64,000 bases of DNA, from positions 901,748 to 965,747 of the forward strand of contig NZ_KB900626.1 in NCBI RefSeq assembly GCF_000379125.1. Reading direction: 5' to 3'. The notes beneath the pieces were generated by a model. It was not told the DNA's origin. It searched no databases and saw nothing but the letters and a program-made list of their open reading frames with translations. Positions 1 through 9,142 of the stretch are shown here, one piece after another. A program made the position numbers and the translations under genes. Position 1 is the stretch's first letter; each line of letters opens with the position of its first letter. This DNA is from Methylosinus sp. LW4 (lineage in GTDB: Bacteria > Pseudomonadota > Alphaproteobacteria > Rhizobiales > Beijerinckiaceae).

Positions 1-263
1 CCTCCTTCGGCGCGAGCCGTCAGGAGGATGCGCTGCAAGGGCCGGCGGCCGCCGCCGCGCCGCGTCCGCAGATGCGCCCGCAGGCGCCCGCGCCCTCCCA
101 GGGACATGCGGAATACGCCAAGCGCCCGGTTCCCCAGGCGCCGCAGCAGCCGGCCGGACACGCCGGCCTCGATCCGCATGGCCGCCGCGTCGCGCAGGCC
201 CGCTCGATCGAGGAGGAGCAGCTCGAGATCCCGGCCTTCCTGCGCCGCCAGATCAACAACTGA
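1..263 (+). CDS. ftsZ: Cell division protein FtsZ, C-terminal end (partial)
   Basis: Only the last 87 or so residues are present and the gene runs off the left edge. The visible part is the Pro/Ala/Gln-rich, low-complexity linker followed by the conserved C-terminal peptide EEEQLEIPAFLRRQ. That peptide is the FtsZ tail which binds FtsA and other membrane tethers, so the call rests on it. The GTPase domain is outside the window. A strong hairpin follows 30 bases after the stop, and lpxC comes next, which is the usual alphaproteobacterial order at the end of the division-and-cell-wall cluster. Confidence 0.93.
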   Translation, partial: SFGASRQEDALQGPAAAAAPRPQMRPQAPAPSQGHAEYAKRPVPQAPQQPAGHAGLDPHGRRVAQARSIEEEQLEIPAFLRRQINN

Positions 264-292
264 TCTTTCGTCGCCGGCTCGTGAAAACTGTG

Positions 293-317
293 AAAGGCCC
301 GCTCCGGCGGGCCTTTT
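293..317 (+). terminator. Rho-independent terminator after ftsZ
   Basis: A perfect 10-bp stem (AAAGGCCCGC / GCGGGCCTTT) with a four-base TCCG loop ends in a T-rich stretch. It sits just downstream of the ftsZ stop and separates it from lpxC. Confidence 0.85.
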
Positions 318-468
318 CTCATTCGGATCGGCTGTAACATTTTGTAAAAAACCGTGACTGGAGCCCCGCTGCGGCGCGGATTATTCTGCGCGGGCGCCGC
401 TTCGCCACAATCGCGCATCATCGCGCGCGCGGCGGACTCGACCGCTGTCCCGGAGTGAGACGAAATCG

Positions 469-1386
469 ATGACGTCGCATCGACCGACGAGGATGCAGAC
501 GACGCTCGGCGCCGCAGTGGCGCTGGACGGCGTCGGCGCGCATAGCGGCCTCGCCTCGCGGCTCCTTCTGACGCCCGCCGAAGCAGGCACGGGAATCGTG
601 TTCTCGCGGCTCGGCGGCGTGGATGCGCTGCGCGCCGAGGCGCGCAATGTCTCCTCCACCGATCTTTGCGTGCGGCTCGGCGCCGGCGCCGCGTCCATCT
701 CGACGATCGAGCATCTGATGGCGGCGCTGCGCGGCCTTCGGGTCGACAATGTCGCCATCGAGGTCGACGGGCCGGAGGCTCCGGCGATGGACGGCTCGGC
801 GGCGGCCTTCGTCGCGGCCATCGACGAGGCCGGAATCGTGGCGCTCGACGCGCCGCGCCGCGCCATTGTGATTCGCGCGCCCGTGCGCGTCGCCGACGGC
901 GCCGCCTGGGCGGAGCTGGCTCCCGCTTCCGGCGGCTTCTCCATGGATGTCGAGATTTCCTACGCCGCCGCGCCCATCGGCCGCATGCGGCGGCGGATGC
1001 GGCTGACGCCGGCGAGCTTTCGCGCCGAGATCGCCCGCGCCCGCACCTTCGGCTTTCTGTCGGACGCGGAGCGTCTGTGGCGCGAGGGCAGGGCGCTCGG
1101 CGCCTCGCTGGACAACACCATCGTCCTCTCGGAGGGCCGCGCGCTCAATCCGCAGGGACTGCGCTTCGCCGACGAGTTCGTCCGTCACAAAATGCTGGAT
1201 GTGCTCGGCGATCTCGCCCTCGCCGGCGCGCCGATCGTCGGCGCTTTCCGCTCCTACCGCGGCGGCCATCGCCTCAATCTCGCTCTGGTCGAGACGCTGC
1301 TGGCGACGCCTTCCGCTTTCGCCATCGTCGGCGGCGAGCGTCGGCCGCGCTCGCGCCCCGCCGCCCGTATCGGCGCGTCTGGCTGA
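469..1386 (+). CDS. lpxC: UDP-3-O-acyl-N-acetylglucosamine deacetylase LpxC
   Basis: LpxC is the zinc-dependent deacetylase that makes the committed step of lipid A synthesis in the cytoplasm. The 305-residue length is normal for the family. The zinc-ligand signatures are visible: the first His in IEHLMAAL (about residue 81) and the second His plus Asp in FVRHKMLDVLGDL (about residues 240-250). The catalytic region RTFGFL and the family segments VDGPEAPAMDGSAAAFV and FRSYRGGH are also present. The gene stands alone after the ftsZ terminator, as in many alphaproteobacteria. The ATG at 469 follows a gagtgag-like ribosome site. Confidence 0.96.
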   Translation: MTSHRPTRMQTTLGAAVALDGVGAHSGLASRLLLTPAEAGTGIVFSRLGGVDALRAEARNVSSTDLCVRLGAGAASISTIEHLMAALRGLRVDNVAIEVDGPEAPAMDGSAAAFVAAIDEAGIVALDAPRRAIVIRAPVRVADGAAWAELAPASGGFSMDVEISYAAAPIGRMRRRMRLTPASFRAEIARARTFGFLSDAERLWREGRALGASLDNTIVLSEGRALNPQGLRFADEFVRHKMLDVLGDLALAGAPIVGAFRSYRGGHRLNLALVETLLATPSAFAIVGGERRPRSRPAARIGASG

Positions 1387-1521
1387 GGCTGCGCTTCCGT
1401 TCGTTCGCCATGGCGCGGTCGCAACGCCCGCAACGCGACGCTCCGGCTTGACACCGGCCCTTCCCCCTGCGCTTCTCCGCGGCTAGAAACGTCCCTCCCT
1501 ACGAGACAAAAGACACGCAAA

Positions 1522-3300
1522 ATGCATCGCTATCGTTCGCATAATTGTGGAGAGCCGCGCGAGGCCCACGCCGGCGAGAAAATCCGTCTCTCCGGCTGGT
1601 GCCACCGCATTCGCGACCACGGTGGGGTTCTGTTCATCGATCTGCGCGATCATTACGGCCTCACCCAATGCGTGGTCGATCCTGACTCGCCGGCCTTCAA
1701 GGCCGCGGAGAAGCTGCGCTCGGAATGGGTCGCGCGCCTCGACGGCGAGGTGCGCAAGCGTCCCGCCGGCACAGAAAATCCCGACATGCCGACCGGCCTC
1801 GTCGAGGTCTATGTCACCGAGATCGAGGTGCTCGGCCCCGCCGCCGAGCTGCCGCTGCCGGTCTTCGGCGACCTTCCCTATCCCGAGGAGACGCGGCTCA
1901 AATACCGCTTCCTGGACCTTCGCCGCGAGAAGCTGCACGCCAATATCATGCTGCGCGGCCAGGTGATCGATTCGCTGCGCCAGCGGATGAAGTCTCAGGG
2001 CTTCTTCGAGTTCCAGACTCCGATCCTCACCGCCTCCTCGCCGGAAGGCGCGCGCGACTTTCTGGTGCCTTCGCGCATTCATCCGGGCAAATTCTACGCG
2101 CTGCCGCAGGCGCCGCAGCAGTTCAAGCAGCTGCTGATGGTGGCGGGCTTCGATCGCTATTTCCAGATCGCGCCCTGTTTCCGCGACGAGGACGCCCGCG
2201 CCGACCGCAGCCCCGGCGAGTTCTACCAGCTCGATATTGAAATGAGCTTCGTGACGCAGGAAGACGTGTTCGCCTCGGTCGAGCCCGTGCTGCGCGGCGT
2301 GTTCGAGGAATTCGGCGGCGGCAAGCCGGTGACGCCGGTCTTCCCCAAAATCGCCTTCCGCGAGGCCATGCTGAAATATGGCTCCGACAAGCCGGACCTG
2401 CGCAATCCGCTGATCATCGCCGATGTGAGCGCGGAATTCGCGCGCGACGATGTGAGCTTCAAGGCCTTCAAGGGCAAGGTGGTGCGCGCCATTCCGGCGC
2501 CGGGCGCCGCGTCGCAGCCGCGCAGCTTCTTCGACAAGCTCAATGATTGGGCGCGGTCGGAAGGCGCGCCGGGCCTTGGCTACATCATTTTCGACGAGGA
2601 GAATGGCGCGCTGATCGGCAAGGGGCCGATCGCGAAATTCATTCCGCCGGAGGCGCTGGCCGCGCTCGCCGCCAAGGGCGGCGTGAAGGCGGGCGATGCG
2701 CTGTTCTTCTCCGCCGGCGAGGAGCTGAAGGCCGCCAAGCTCGCCGGCGCCGCGCGTCTGCGCGTCGGAACGGAGCTCGGCCTGTCGAAGACGGATGTCT
2801 TCGAATTCTGCTGGATCGTCGACTTCCCGATGTACGAGTATAACGAGGACGACAAGAAGATCGACTTCTCGCATAATCCCTTCTCCATGCCGCAGGGCGG
2901 CCTGGAGGCGTTGGAGAGCAAGGATCCGCTCGATCTTCTCGCCTATCAATACGACATCGTCTGCAACGGCATCGAATTGTCCTCGGGCGCGATCCGAAAC
3001 CATCGGCCGGACATTATGAAGAAGGCTTTCGAGATCGCCGGCTATGGCGAGGATGTGCTGATCGAGAAATTCGGCGGCATGTATCGCGCCTTCCAATATG
3101 GCGCTCCGCCGCATGGCGGCATCGCGCCGGGCGTCGATCGCATTGTGATGCTGCTCGCGGGCGAGGAGAATTTGCGCGAGGTGGTGCTGTTCCCGATGAA
3201 TCAGCGCGCCGAAGATCTGCTGATGGGCGCGCCCTCCGAGGCGACGGCCAAGCAGCTGCGCGAATTGCACATCCGCTTGAATCTTCCCGAGAAGGGCTGA
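1522..3300 (+). CDS. aspS: Aspartate--tRNA(Asp/Asn) ligase AspS
   Basis: Class II aminoacyl-tRNA synthetase of 592 residues, the full bacterial length with the GAD insert. It has the N-terminal OB-fold ([18 protein letters not shown]), motif 2 around residues 215-235 ([24 protein letters not shown]) and motif 3 near the end ([13 protein letters not shown]). His33 in RDHGG and Gly83 in PAG align with the His31/Gly81 pair that marks non-discriminating AspRS in Pseudomonas. That suggests the enzyme also charges tRNA-Asn with Asp, for amidation by GatCAB. The dual specificity is inferred from these two residues and not shown by the window. Confidence 0.96.
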   Translation: MHRYRSHNCGEPREAHAGEKIRLSGWCHRIRDHGGVLFIDLRDHYGLTQCVVDPDSPAFKAAEKLRSEWVARLDGEVRKRPAGTENPDMPTGLVEVYVTEIEVLGPAAELPLPVFGDLPYPEETRLKYRFLDLRREKLHANIMLRGQVIDSLRQRMKSQGFFEFQTPILTASSPEGARDFLVPSRIHPGKFYALPQAPQQFKQLLMVAGFDRYFQIAPCFRDEDARADRSPGEFYQLDIEMSFVTQEDVFASVEPVLRGVFEEFGGGKPVTPVFPKIAFREAMLKYGSDKPDLRNPLIIADVSAEFARDDVSFKAFKGKVVRAIPAPGAASQPRSFFDKLNDWARSEGAPGLGYIIFDEENGALIGKGPIAKFIPPEALAALAAKGGVKAGDALFFSAGEELKAAKLAGAARLRVGTELGLSKTDVFEFCWIVDFPMYEYNEDDKKIDFSHNPFSMPQGGLEALESKDPLDLLAYQYDIVCNGIELSSGAIRNHRPDIMKKAFEIAGYGEDVLIEKFGGMYRAFQYGAPPHGGIAPGVDRIVMLLAGEENLREVVLFPMNQRAEDLLMGAPSEATAKQLRELHIRLNLPEKG

Positions 3301-3316
3301 GTCTCGCCGCTGCTAT

Positions 3317-3519
3317 CCTTCTCCCACTTGTGGGAGAAGGTGGCCCGACGTAGTCGGGTCGGATGAGGGCCGCTGCGATTTGCGGCTCTCTCGAAATTTA
3401 TCTCCATGCGCCGGAATGCGACGACAATCCGCGCATGGAATTTCGATCTCGCCCAATTCCGACGGACCCTCATCCGACCCCGCTCCGCGGGGCCTCCTTC
3501 TCCCACAAGTGGGAGAAGG
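3317..3519. repeat. Composite intergenic palindromic repeat, copy 1
   Basis: Two 24-bp perfect hairpins bracket about 155 bases: CCTTCTCCCAC-TT-GTGGGAGAAGG at 3317-3340 and CCTTCTCCCAC-AA-GTGGGAGAAGG at 3496-3519. Next to the first is GGGTCGGATGAGGG and next to the second is its inverse, CCCTCATCCGACCC, so the two ends form a long inverted repeat. A second copy with the same architecture lies at 17122-17334. The element fills the space between convergent aspS and the GNAT gene and could act as a bidirectional terminator. Repeats of this general kind are common between genes in Rhizobiales. Confidence 0.85.
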
Positions 3520-3532
3520 AGGGGGTGCTGGA

Positions 3533-4009
3533 TCATTTTTCCGCGAGATTTTCCAGAGCGGCGCCGGTCGTGCGGCAGATTTTCCATTCATGCATGAGCT
3601 TTGCGCCCTGCGCCTCATAAAAGGCGATCGAGGGCGCGTTCCAATCCAGCACCGACCATTCGAAGCGGCCGAGCCCCTCGGCGACGCAGCGCCGCGCGAG
3701 ATGGGCGAGCAGCGCCTTGCCTATGCCGGCGCCACGAAACTGCGGGCGCACGAAAATATCCTCGAGCCAGATTCCGTGCCGGCCGCGAAACGACGAGAAA
3801 GTATAGAACCACAGAGCGAAGCCCGCCGGCGCGCCGTCCCATTCGGCGATATCGCAGAAGACGCGCGGATTTTGCGCGAACAGCGCGTCGGCGAGCGTCT
3901 CCTCCGAGGCTTCGACCTCATGCGAGAGCTTCTCATAATCCGCGAGCTCGCGCACGAAGGCGGCGACCAGCGCGCTATCCGCGCGCGCGGCTGGGCGGAT
4001 GTGGATCAC
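3533..4009 (-). CDS. GNAT family N-acetyltransferase (SSAT-like)
   Basis: A 158-residue acetyl-CoA-dependent acetyltransferase. The acetyl-CoA loop is FRGAGIGKALLAHLA at residues 91-105. The segments GIWLEDIFVRPQFRG and GRFEWSVLDWNAPSIAFYEAQGA are typical of the spermidine/diamine acetyltransferase-like branch. The substrate cannot be read from sequence. The start is taken as a GTG whose bases overlap the TGA stop of the upstream aminotransferase gene (GTGA), which indicates translational coupling. Longer readings upstream only shadow that gene. It is the last gene of the pabB-pabC-GNAT operon. Confidence 0.82.
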   Translation of the reverse strand: MIHIRPAARADSALVAAFVRELADYEKLSHEVEASEETLADALFAQNPRVFCDIAEWDGAPAGFALWFYTFSSFRGRHGIWLEDIFVRPQFRGAGIGKALLAHLARRCVAEGLGRFEWSVLDWNAPSIAFYEAQGAKLMHEWKICRTTGAALENLAEK

Positions 4010-4716
4010 GCTTCCTCGTCCTCGGCGGTCTCGTCCTCGACGGTCTCTTCCTCGACGATCAATGCCGCGCGCACCAGCCCGCGCACGGAATTGCCGAAAT
4101 AAAATTCGGCGTCGCCGGAAAAATCCTCGAGCCGCAGCAGACTCTCGCGCGCCTTGCCGCTGGCGAGAAGATGCGCGCGCAATGTCCCCGGCAGCAGCCC
4201 GCTGGAGAGCGGCGGCGTCAGCAGCGCGCCGTCTCGCGCGAGAAACACATTGGTGCGCGCGCCCTCGCAAACCTCGTCGCGCTCATTGCGAAACAGCACC
4301 TCGTCGGCGCGGCAGCGCATCGCCGCTTCGGCCAGCTCGCGCTCATAGAGCTCGCGCCGCGTCGTCTTATGGCGCAGCATCGGATCATCGGATTCGAATC
4401 GCGCCTCGGCGACGGCGACGCGCCAGATCGTGTCCGGCGTGATCGCGTCGATCGGCAGCGAGCTCGCTTCGAAACGGCCGTCGCGGCCGAGCGCATAGCG
4501 CACGCGCAGACGATCATCGAGCGGATCGGCGACCTCCTCGTTCAGCGCCGCGAGAAAGGCCTCCTCGCTATGGAGAAAGCCGAGCGCGCGCGCCGAGGCG
4601 GAAAGCCGCGCGATATGCTCGTCGAGATAGAGAAAGCCGCCGTCCTGCGTCCACAGCAGCGTTTCGATCAGGCCGAAGTCTTCGCTCCGGTCAGGAATTT
4701 CGCCTTGATCAGACAT
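4006..4716 (-). CDS. pabC: Aminotransferase class IV, probable 4-amino-4-deoxychorismate lyase PabC
   Basis: A 236-residue fold-type IV PLP enzyme. The start of the domain is FGLIETLLW and the probable PLP lysine is in LRHKTTRRELYE. The segment DEVLFRNERDEVCEGARTNVFL and LLPGTLRAHLL match class IV enzymes. The gene overlaps the 3' end of pabB by 49 bases, so it most likely encodes the lyase that releases p-aminobenzoate for folate synthesis. Other class IV members (branched-chain or D-amino acid aminotransferases) are possible from sequence alone. It ends in an unusual acidic tail of repeated Glu/Asp/Thr. A shorter internal start is possible because of the overlap. Confidence 0.82.
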   Translation of the reverse strand: MSDQGEIPDRSEDFGLIETLLWTQDGGFLYLDEHIARLSASARALGFLHSEEAFLAALNEEVADPLDDRLRVRYALGRDGRFEASSLPIDAITPDTIWRVAVAEARFESDDPMLRHKTTRRELYERELAEAAMRCRADEVLFRNERDEVCEGARTNVFLARDGALLTPPLSSGLLPGTLRAHLLASGKARESLLRLEDFSGDAEFYFGNSVRGLVRAALIVEEETVEDETAEDEEA

Positions 4717-5867
4717 TCCTCATATTCCTCGCGCGCCCGCGAATCGGCGACGACCGCAGAGCCGACGTTGCAGACGAGCTCCCCATCGGGGAAAAGTGTG
4801 AGCGTGCGGATCGCCACATTGAAACGGATCGCCCCGTCGGGCGCGATGAGGCCGAGCGAGCCGCAATAGACGCCGCGGGGCGCGCATTCGAGATCGCGAA
4901 TGATCTCCATGGCGCGAATCTTCGGCGCGCCGGTCACGGAGCCGCAGGGAAACAGGCCCGCGAAGAGATCGGCGAGCGTCACGCCCTCGCGCAGCTTCGC
5001 CTCTATGCCGGATGTCATCTGATGCAGCGTCGGATAGGTCTCGACGGTGAAGAGATCGGTCACGCGCACCGAGCCGACCTCGGAGAGGCGCGAGAGATCG
5101 TTGCGCAGCAGATCGACGATCATCAGATTTTCGGCGCGGGATTTCTCGTCCTGCGTCAGCAGCGCGGCGCGCGCCATATCCTCTGTCGGCAGAAAGCCGC
5201 GGCGCGCTGTTCCCTTCATCGGCCGCGCGCGTATGAGGCCTTCGCAGGCGTCGAAGAAAACCTCCGGCGAGAGCGAGACGATTCTCTCCGCGCCGAGCGC
5301 CACCACGCCGCCATAGGCGACCGGCTGGCGCTTGCGCAGCGCGCGATAGAGCGCCGTCGCCTCGCCCTCATAGCGCCCATGCATGGGGAAGGTCAGATTG
5401 ATCTGATAGACGTCGCCCGCATAGATGAACTCGCGGCAGGCGTCGAAGCGCTCGGTATATTCGGCGAGGCTCCAGGCGGGGGTCAGCGCGACCTCGACCG
5501 CCGCCGTCTCGGTCGCCAGCGAGGCGGCGTTGCGCCACTCATATTGGCGCGGCGCGCGGAAGGCGCCGAAGAGCAGCAGCGGCGTGCGCGCCTGGGGCAG
5601 GGGGCCGCTCGCGAATTTCGCCTCGAGAGCATAGCCCAGCTCATAGCCGGCGTAGCCCGCGAGGAAGAGCCCGCGCCGAGTCGCCGCCTCCATGCGCGCG
5701 AAAGCCGCCGGAACCTCCGCCGCCGTATCGGCGCGGATGATCTCCTCCGGCTCGTCGAAGAGCAGAGCGGCGCCGTTTCGTCCGTCCTCGAAGACGACGA
5801 AGGGGCCATCGGGCGCCTTATTGGGGTCGAAAGGCTCGCGCCCGCGAAGCTCGGCGATATGGAACAT
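4668..5867 (-). CDS. pabB: Aminodeoxychorismate synthase component I PabB
   Basis: A 399-residue chorismate-utilising enzyme that makes 4-amino-4-deoxychorismate from chorismate and ammonia, for folate synthesis. Diagnostic family segments are GDVYQINLTFPM, SPEVFFD, RPMKGTARRG, KSRAENLMIVDLLRNDLSR, TYPTLHQMTS and FPCGSVTGAPKIRAMEII. The PIKGT-like motif is PMKGT, a Lys-containing version expected for PabB. Anthranilate synthase TrpE is less likely given the fused-looking operon with pabC. No glutaminase partner (PabA) is in the window. It is the first gene of a three-gene minus-strand operon. Confidence 0.92.
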   Translation of the reverse strand: MFHIAELRGREPFDPNKAPDGPFVVFEDGRNGAALLFDEPEEIIRADTAAEVPAAFARMEAATRRGLFLAGYAGYELGYALEAKFASGPLPQARTPLLLFGAFRAPRQYEWRNAASLATETAAVEVALTPAWSLAEYTERFDACREFIYAGDVYQINLTFPMHGRYEGEATALYRALRKRQPVAYGGVVALGAERIVSLSPEVFFDACEGLIRARPMKGTARRGFLPTEDMARAALLTQDEKSRAENLMIVDLLRNDLSRLSEVGSVRVTDLFTVETYPTLHQMTSGIEAKLREGVTLADLFAGLFPCGSVTGAPKIRAMEIIRDLECAPRGVYCGSLGLIAPDGAIRFNVAIRTLTLFPDGELVCNVGSAVVADSRAREEYEECLIKAKFLTGAKTSA

Positions 5868-5944
5868 TTAGGACGCGGCGCTCCGGTTCGGAAAGCCCAT
5901 CTTATATCAGCCGGGCCTGCGGATGAAGCCGCGAGTTTGGGGCT

Positions 5945-6379
5945 TCATGGCGGAGCGCCCGAGCCTTTCGTCGGCGCGATTTTTTCGAGCAGCTGGATCA
6001 GCTGCTCGATCTCGGCCGCGCTCAGCTCGGAAAAGGCGCTCTGCAAGGCGTCTGCCAGCAAGGGAGCAGCGCGTTCCAGCAGCTCTCTTCCCGAATCCGT
6101 CAGATGGTGGCGGATCGCGCGACCGGCTCCGCTGATGCGCTCCACGAGGCCGCGCGTCGCCAATTTGCTCACCAGCTCGCCGACGGATTGATCCGTCATC
6201 AGGCACGCCTCGGCGAGCGCATGGGTGGATAGGGCTGGATTGGCGCGAATTCGCTCGAGGACGACCCAGAGCGCCATTGTCAGGCCCACGCTCGCCAGAG
6301 ATCGATCGAAGGCGGCGCTCTTTGCGGTTTGCGCGCGCTTCAGCCCGAGCGCCGCCGCCCTCAATCGGTCATCGATCAT
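5945..6379 (-). CDS. MarR family transcriptional regulator
   Basis: A 144-residue winged-helix regulator. The DNA-binding core is TMALWVVLERI...LSTHALAEACLMTDQSVGELVSKL...GLVER (about residues 33-80), followed by the wing and a C-terminal dimerisation helix pair. It is divergent from a short-chain dehydrogenase gene, and two near-identical palindromes lie between them, one overlapping its own start codon. This arrangement predicts autoregulation and control of the SDR. MarR proteins usually release DNA on binding small aromatic ligands; the ligand here is unknown. Confidence 0.9.
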   Translation of the reverse strand: MIDDRLRAAALGLKRAQTAKSAAFDRSLASVGLTMALWVVLERIRANPALSTHALAEACLMTDQSVGELVSKLATRGLVERISGAGRAIRHHLTDSGRELLERAAPLLADALQSAFSELSAAEIEQLIQLLEKIAPTKGSGAPP

Positions 6380-6429
6380 ATAAGGCTCCTTGTATAACTG
6401 TCGCGATCAATATATAAGGGTCCTTGTAT
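6378..6429. promoter_or_regulatory. Tandem MarR operators between marR and the SDR gene
   Basis: Two 18-bp near-palindromes, ATATAAGGCTCCTTGTAT at 6378-6395 and ATATAAGGGTCCTTGTAT at 6412-6429, differ at one base. Their centres are 34 bp apart, just over three helical turns. The first overlaps the marR start codon and the second lies about 30 bp before the SDR start. Spacing, symmetry and position are what is expected for a MarR dimer binding both promoters. Confidence 0.75.
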
Positions 6430-6458
6430 AAGGGCCTTCAGTTTTCAGGAGAGCGCTC

Positions 6459-7211
6459 ATGTCCATTGTCGACTCGAGGGACGCCGCCGCCCGCGTCGTT
6501 CTTATAACCGGAGCCACTGCCGGCATGGGGCTCGAAATCGCGCGTCAGTTGGCGGCGAAAGGGTTGAAGGTCGTCATCGGCGCGCGCGACGTCGAGCGCG
6601 GCGACTCGATCACGATGGAACTTCGTGCAGGGGGAGGGGATGTCGTCGCGCTCGCGCTGGACGTCACCGATTCCGCCGGCGTTGTGCAGGCCGCGATCCG
6701 GCTCGCCGGCGAGATTGGTCGGCTGGACGTGCTGATCAACAATGCGGGGATCGCCAGGGATCAGCACAAGCGTCCGACGGAAACGACATTGCAGGATTTT
6801 CGCGAGACCTATGAGACGAACGTCTTCAGCGTGGCCATGGTGACGAACGCGTTTCTGCCGTTGCTCATGAAATCGGACGACGCTCGCATCATAAATCAAT
6901 CCGCCTTGCTCGGCTCACACAGCATGACAGCGCGCATGGAGCCGCCTCTGGTGAAGCTCAATTGGCTCGCCTACAATAGCTCGAAAGCGGCGCTGAATTC
7001 GCTCACGCTGGAATATGCGAAGCATTTGAGAGAGACCTCGGTCAAAGTCTATGCGACCTCGCCGGGGCAGGTCGCGACCGCGCTCAATGGTTATCGCGCG
7101 GGCGGGGTGACGTCGGCGGAGGGCGCCGAAGTCGCCGTGCGTCTCGCGACGCTCGACCCGGCGCCGCCGAGCGGCGGCTTCTGGGGGCCTGCCGGGCGAC
7201 TGGACTGGTAG
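6459..7211 (+). CDS. Short-chain dehydrogenase/reductase (classical SDR)
   Basis: A 250-residue NAD(P)-dependent oxidoreductase with a complete classical SDR signature. It has the dinucleotide-binding TGATAGMG at residues 17-24, NNAGIA at 94-99, the catalytic Ser near 148 and YNSSK with Tyr172 and Lys176. An aggag ribosome site precedes the ATG. The gene is divergent from marR and is probably repressed by it through the paired palindromes. Such pairs often deal with reactive carbonyls or aromatic compounds, but the substrate is not identifiable here. Confidence 0.9.
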   Translation: MSIVDSRDAAARVVLITGATAGMGLEIARQLAAKGLKVVIGARDVERGDSITMELRAGGGDVVALALDVTDSAGVVQAAIRLAGEIGRLDVLINNAGIARDQHKRPTETTLQDFRETYETNVFSVAMVTNAFLPLLMKSDDARIINQSALLGSHSMTARMEPPLVKLNWLAYNSSKAALNSLTLEYAKHLRETSVKVYATSPGQVATALNGYRAGGVTSAEGAEVAVRLATLDPAPPSGGFWGPAGRLDW

Positions 7212-7335
7212 AGTCCCCGCGCGCCGAAAATTGCTCCCCGTCCCATTGCGCTATATGGAACATCGGAGCTTTCCCTCCGGTCCCGCGAGCGTTCTCATGC
7301 CCCATTCCACCGATCATTCGTCGAGCGAGCGCGGG

Positions 7336-8211
7336 ATGCGCCTCCTCTTCATCGGCGATGTGGTGGGCAGGGCCGGGCGCAAGGCGATACAGGAGCGGCT
7401 GCCGGAGCTGCGCCGTCGCTGGGCGCTCGATTTCATCGTCGTCAATGGCGAGAACGCCGCCGGCGGCTTCGGCATAACCGAGGCCATTTGCGACGAGATG
7501 CTCGCCGCCGGCGCCGATTGCATCACCACCGGCAATCACGCCTTCGATCAGCGCGAGGCGCTGGTCTTCATCGAGCGCCAGCCGCGGCTGCTGCGCCCGG
7601 TGAATTATCCGCCCGGCACGCCGGGCCGCGGGGCCAATCTCTACACGGCCGAGAACGGCCGTCAGGTGCTGGTGGTGAACGTCCAGGGCCGCGTTTTCAT
7701 GGATGCGCTGGACGACCCTTTCGCCGCCATTGAGCGGGAAGTGGGCGCCTGTCCGCTGGGCATGGCTTGCGACGCGCTCATCGTCGACATACATGCCGAA
7801 ACGTCCAGCGAGAAAATGGCCATGGGCCATTTCGTCGACGGACGCGCCTCTCTGGTGGTGGGCACGCACACCCATGTGCCGACGGCGGACGGGCAGATCC
7901 TGCCCCATGGCACGGCCTATATGACCGACGCCGGCATGACCGGAGACTATGATTCGGTCATCGGCATGGAGAAGGAGGAGCCGCTGCGCCGCTTCACGCG
8001 CAAAACGCCGGGCGCCCGTTTCGAGCCCGCCCAGGGCGAGGCGACGCTCTGCGGCGTCGCGGTGGAGCTTTCGGCCGACGGCCTCGCGCGGCGCATAGCC
8101 CCGGTGCGGATCGGCGGCCGGCTGGCGCAGGCCAAGCCGGACTTCTGGCAGGAGGAGGACGAGGCCCGGGCAGGGCGGCTCGTCGAAGCGATCGGAGCGC
8201 CAAGGCGATGA
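7336..8211 (+). CDS. YmdB family metallophosphoesterase
   Basis: A calcineurin-like phosphoesterase of the TIGR00282/YmdB family, in which characterised members hydrolyse 2',3'-cyclic nucleotides. Metal-binding blocks are visible in order: FIGDVVGRAGR at the N-terminus, VNGENAAGGFG, TTGNHAFDQRE, VDIHAETSSEK with MGHFVDGR, and GTHTHVPTAD. The chosen ATG places the conserved MRLLFIGDVVG at the N-terminus; in-frame ATGs at 7231 and 7297 would add unconserved residues. The stop overlaps the start of the next gene by four bases (ATGA), so the two are translationally coupled. Confidence 0.9.
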   Translation: MRLLFIGDVVGRAGRKAIQERLPELRRRWALDFIVVNGENAAGGFGITEAICDEMLAAGADCITTGNHAFDQREALVFIERQPRLLRPVNYPPGTPGRGANLYTAENGRQVLVVNVQGRVFMDALDDPFAAIEREVGACPLGMACDALIVDIHAETSSEKMAMGHFVDGRASLVVGTHTHVPTADGQILPHGTAYMTDAGMTGDYDSVIGMEKEEPLRRFTRKTPGARFEPAQGEATLCGVAVELSADGLARRIAPVRIGGRLAQAKPDFWQEEDEARAGRLVEAIGAPRR

Positions 8212-9125
8212 GATGGGATCAGCTCGGCCAGTCCGACAACATCGAGGATCGACGCAGCCAGGATTACGCCGACGCCGGCGCGGGGCCGAGCTTCGGCGGC
8301 GGCGGCGGGCTCGGTCTCGGCACGATCGTCATTCTCGGCGTCCTCGCCTATGCGTTCGGCATAAATCCGGCGCTGCTGATCGGCGGCGCGGAAGTGCTCA
8401 GTAATATGCGCGGCGGCGGACAGGTGGCGCAGCAGCGGCTCGACCGCCCGACGCGTCAGGCGCCGACGGGCGCGCCGGCCGATCGCCAAGGCCAGTTCAT
8501 TTCCGCCGTGCTCGCCGGCAATGAGCGCGTGTGGTCGCAGATTTTGCCCGAGCAGAAAGGGATTCGCTTCGACCCCGCGCGGCTCGTGCTGTTCAACGGC
8601 GTCACCGGCTCGGCCTGCGGACGCGCGCAATCGGCGATGGGGCCCTTCTATTGCCCGATCGACCGGAAAATCTATCTCGACACCTCGTTTTTCCGCGACA
8701 TGGATCGCCGCTTCGGCGGCGGCGGCGATTTCGCCTACGCTTATGTGATCTCCCATGAGATGGGCCATCACATCGAGAATCTGCTCGGCATTCTGCCCAA
8801 GGTTCAACGCGCGCAGCAGATGGCGTCGAGCCGCTCCGAGTCCAATAATCTCTCGGTCCGCGTCGAGCTGATGGCCGATTGCCTCTCCGGCGTCTGGGCC
8901 GCGCACGCCGATCAGAATTGGAAGATTCTCGAGAAGGGCGACATAGAAAAAGCCATCAACACTGCGCAGGCGATCGGCGACGATCGTCTCCAGCGTTCCG
9001 CGCAGGGCTATGCGGTGCCGGACAGCTTTACCCATGGCTCCTCGGCGCAGCGCGTCGAATGGTTCCAGCGCGGTCTGCAGACCGGCAAGATCGACGCCTG
9101 CAATACATTCACGGCGCAGCGCTGA
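8208..9125 (+). CDS. Neutral zinc metallopeptidase (YpfJ family), membrane-anchored
   Basis: A 305-residue protein of the putative neutral zinc metallopeptidase family. It has a Gly-rich N-terminus, one membrane segment (about residues 36-53, GLGTIVILGVLAYAFGI) and a periplasmic catalytic domain. The zinc motif HEMGHH is at residues 183-188, and ELMADCLSGVWA supplies the downstream acidic ligand region. GACGRAQSAMGPFYCPID-like segments match the family. It overlaps the phosphoesterase gene by four bases. The natural substrate of this family is not known. A palindromic repeat follows 17 bases after the stop. Confidence 0.9.
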   Translation: MRWDQLGQSDNIEDRRSQDYADAGAGPSFGGGGGLGLGTIVILGVLAYAFGINPALLIGGAEVLSNMRGGGQVAQQRLDRPTRQAPTGAPADRQGQFISAVLAGNERVWSQILPEQKGIRFDPARLVLFNGVTGSACGRAQSAMGPFYCPIDRKIYLDTSFFRDMDRRFGGGGDFAYAYVISHEMGHHIENLLGILPKVQRAQQMASSRSESNNLSVRVELMADCLSGVWAAHADQNWKILEKGDIEKAINTAQAIGDDRLQRSAQGYAVPDSFTHGSSAQRVEWFQRGLQTGKIDACNTFTAQR

Positions 9126-9142
9126 CATTGTTGGACTGAGAC

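Noticed and set aside
1483..3270. A long open frame of 595 codons on the minus strand opposite aspS
   Set aside because: It is an antisense shadow of a complete AspRS gene, with no recognisable domain.
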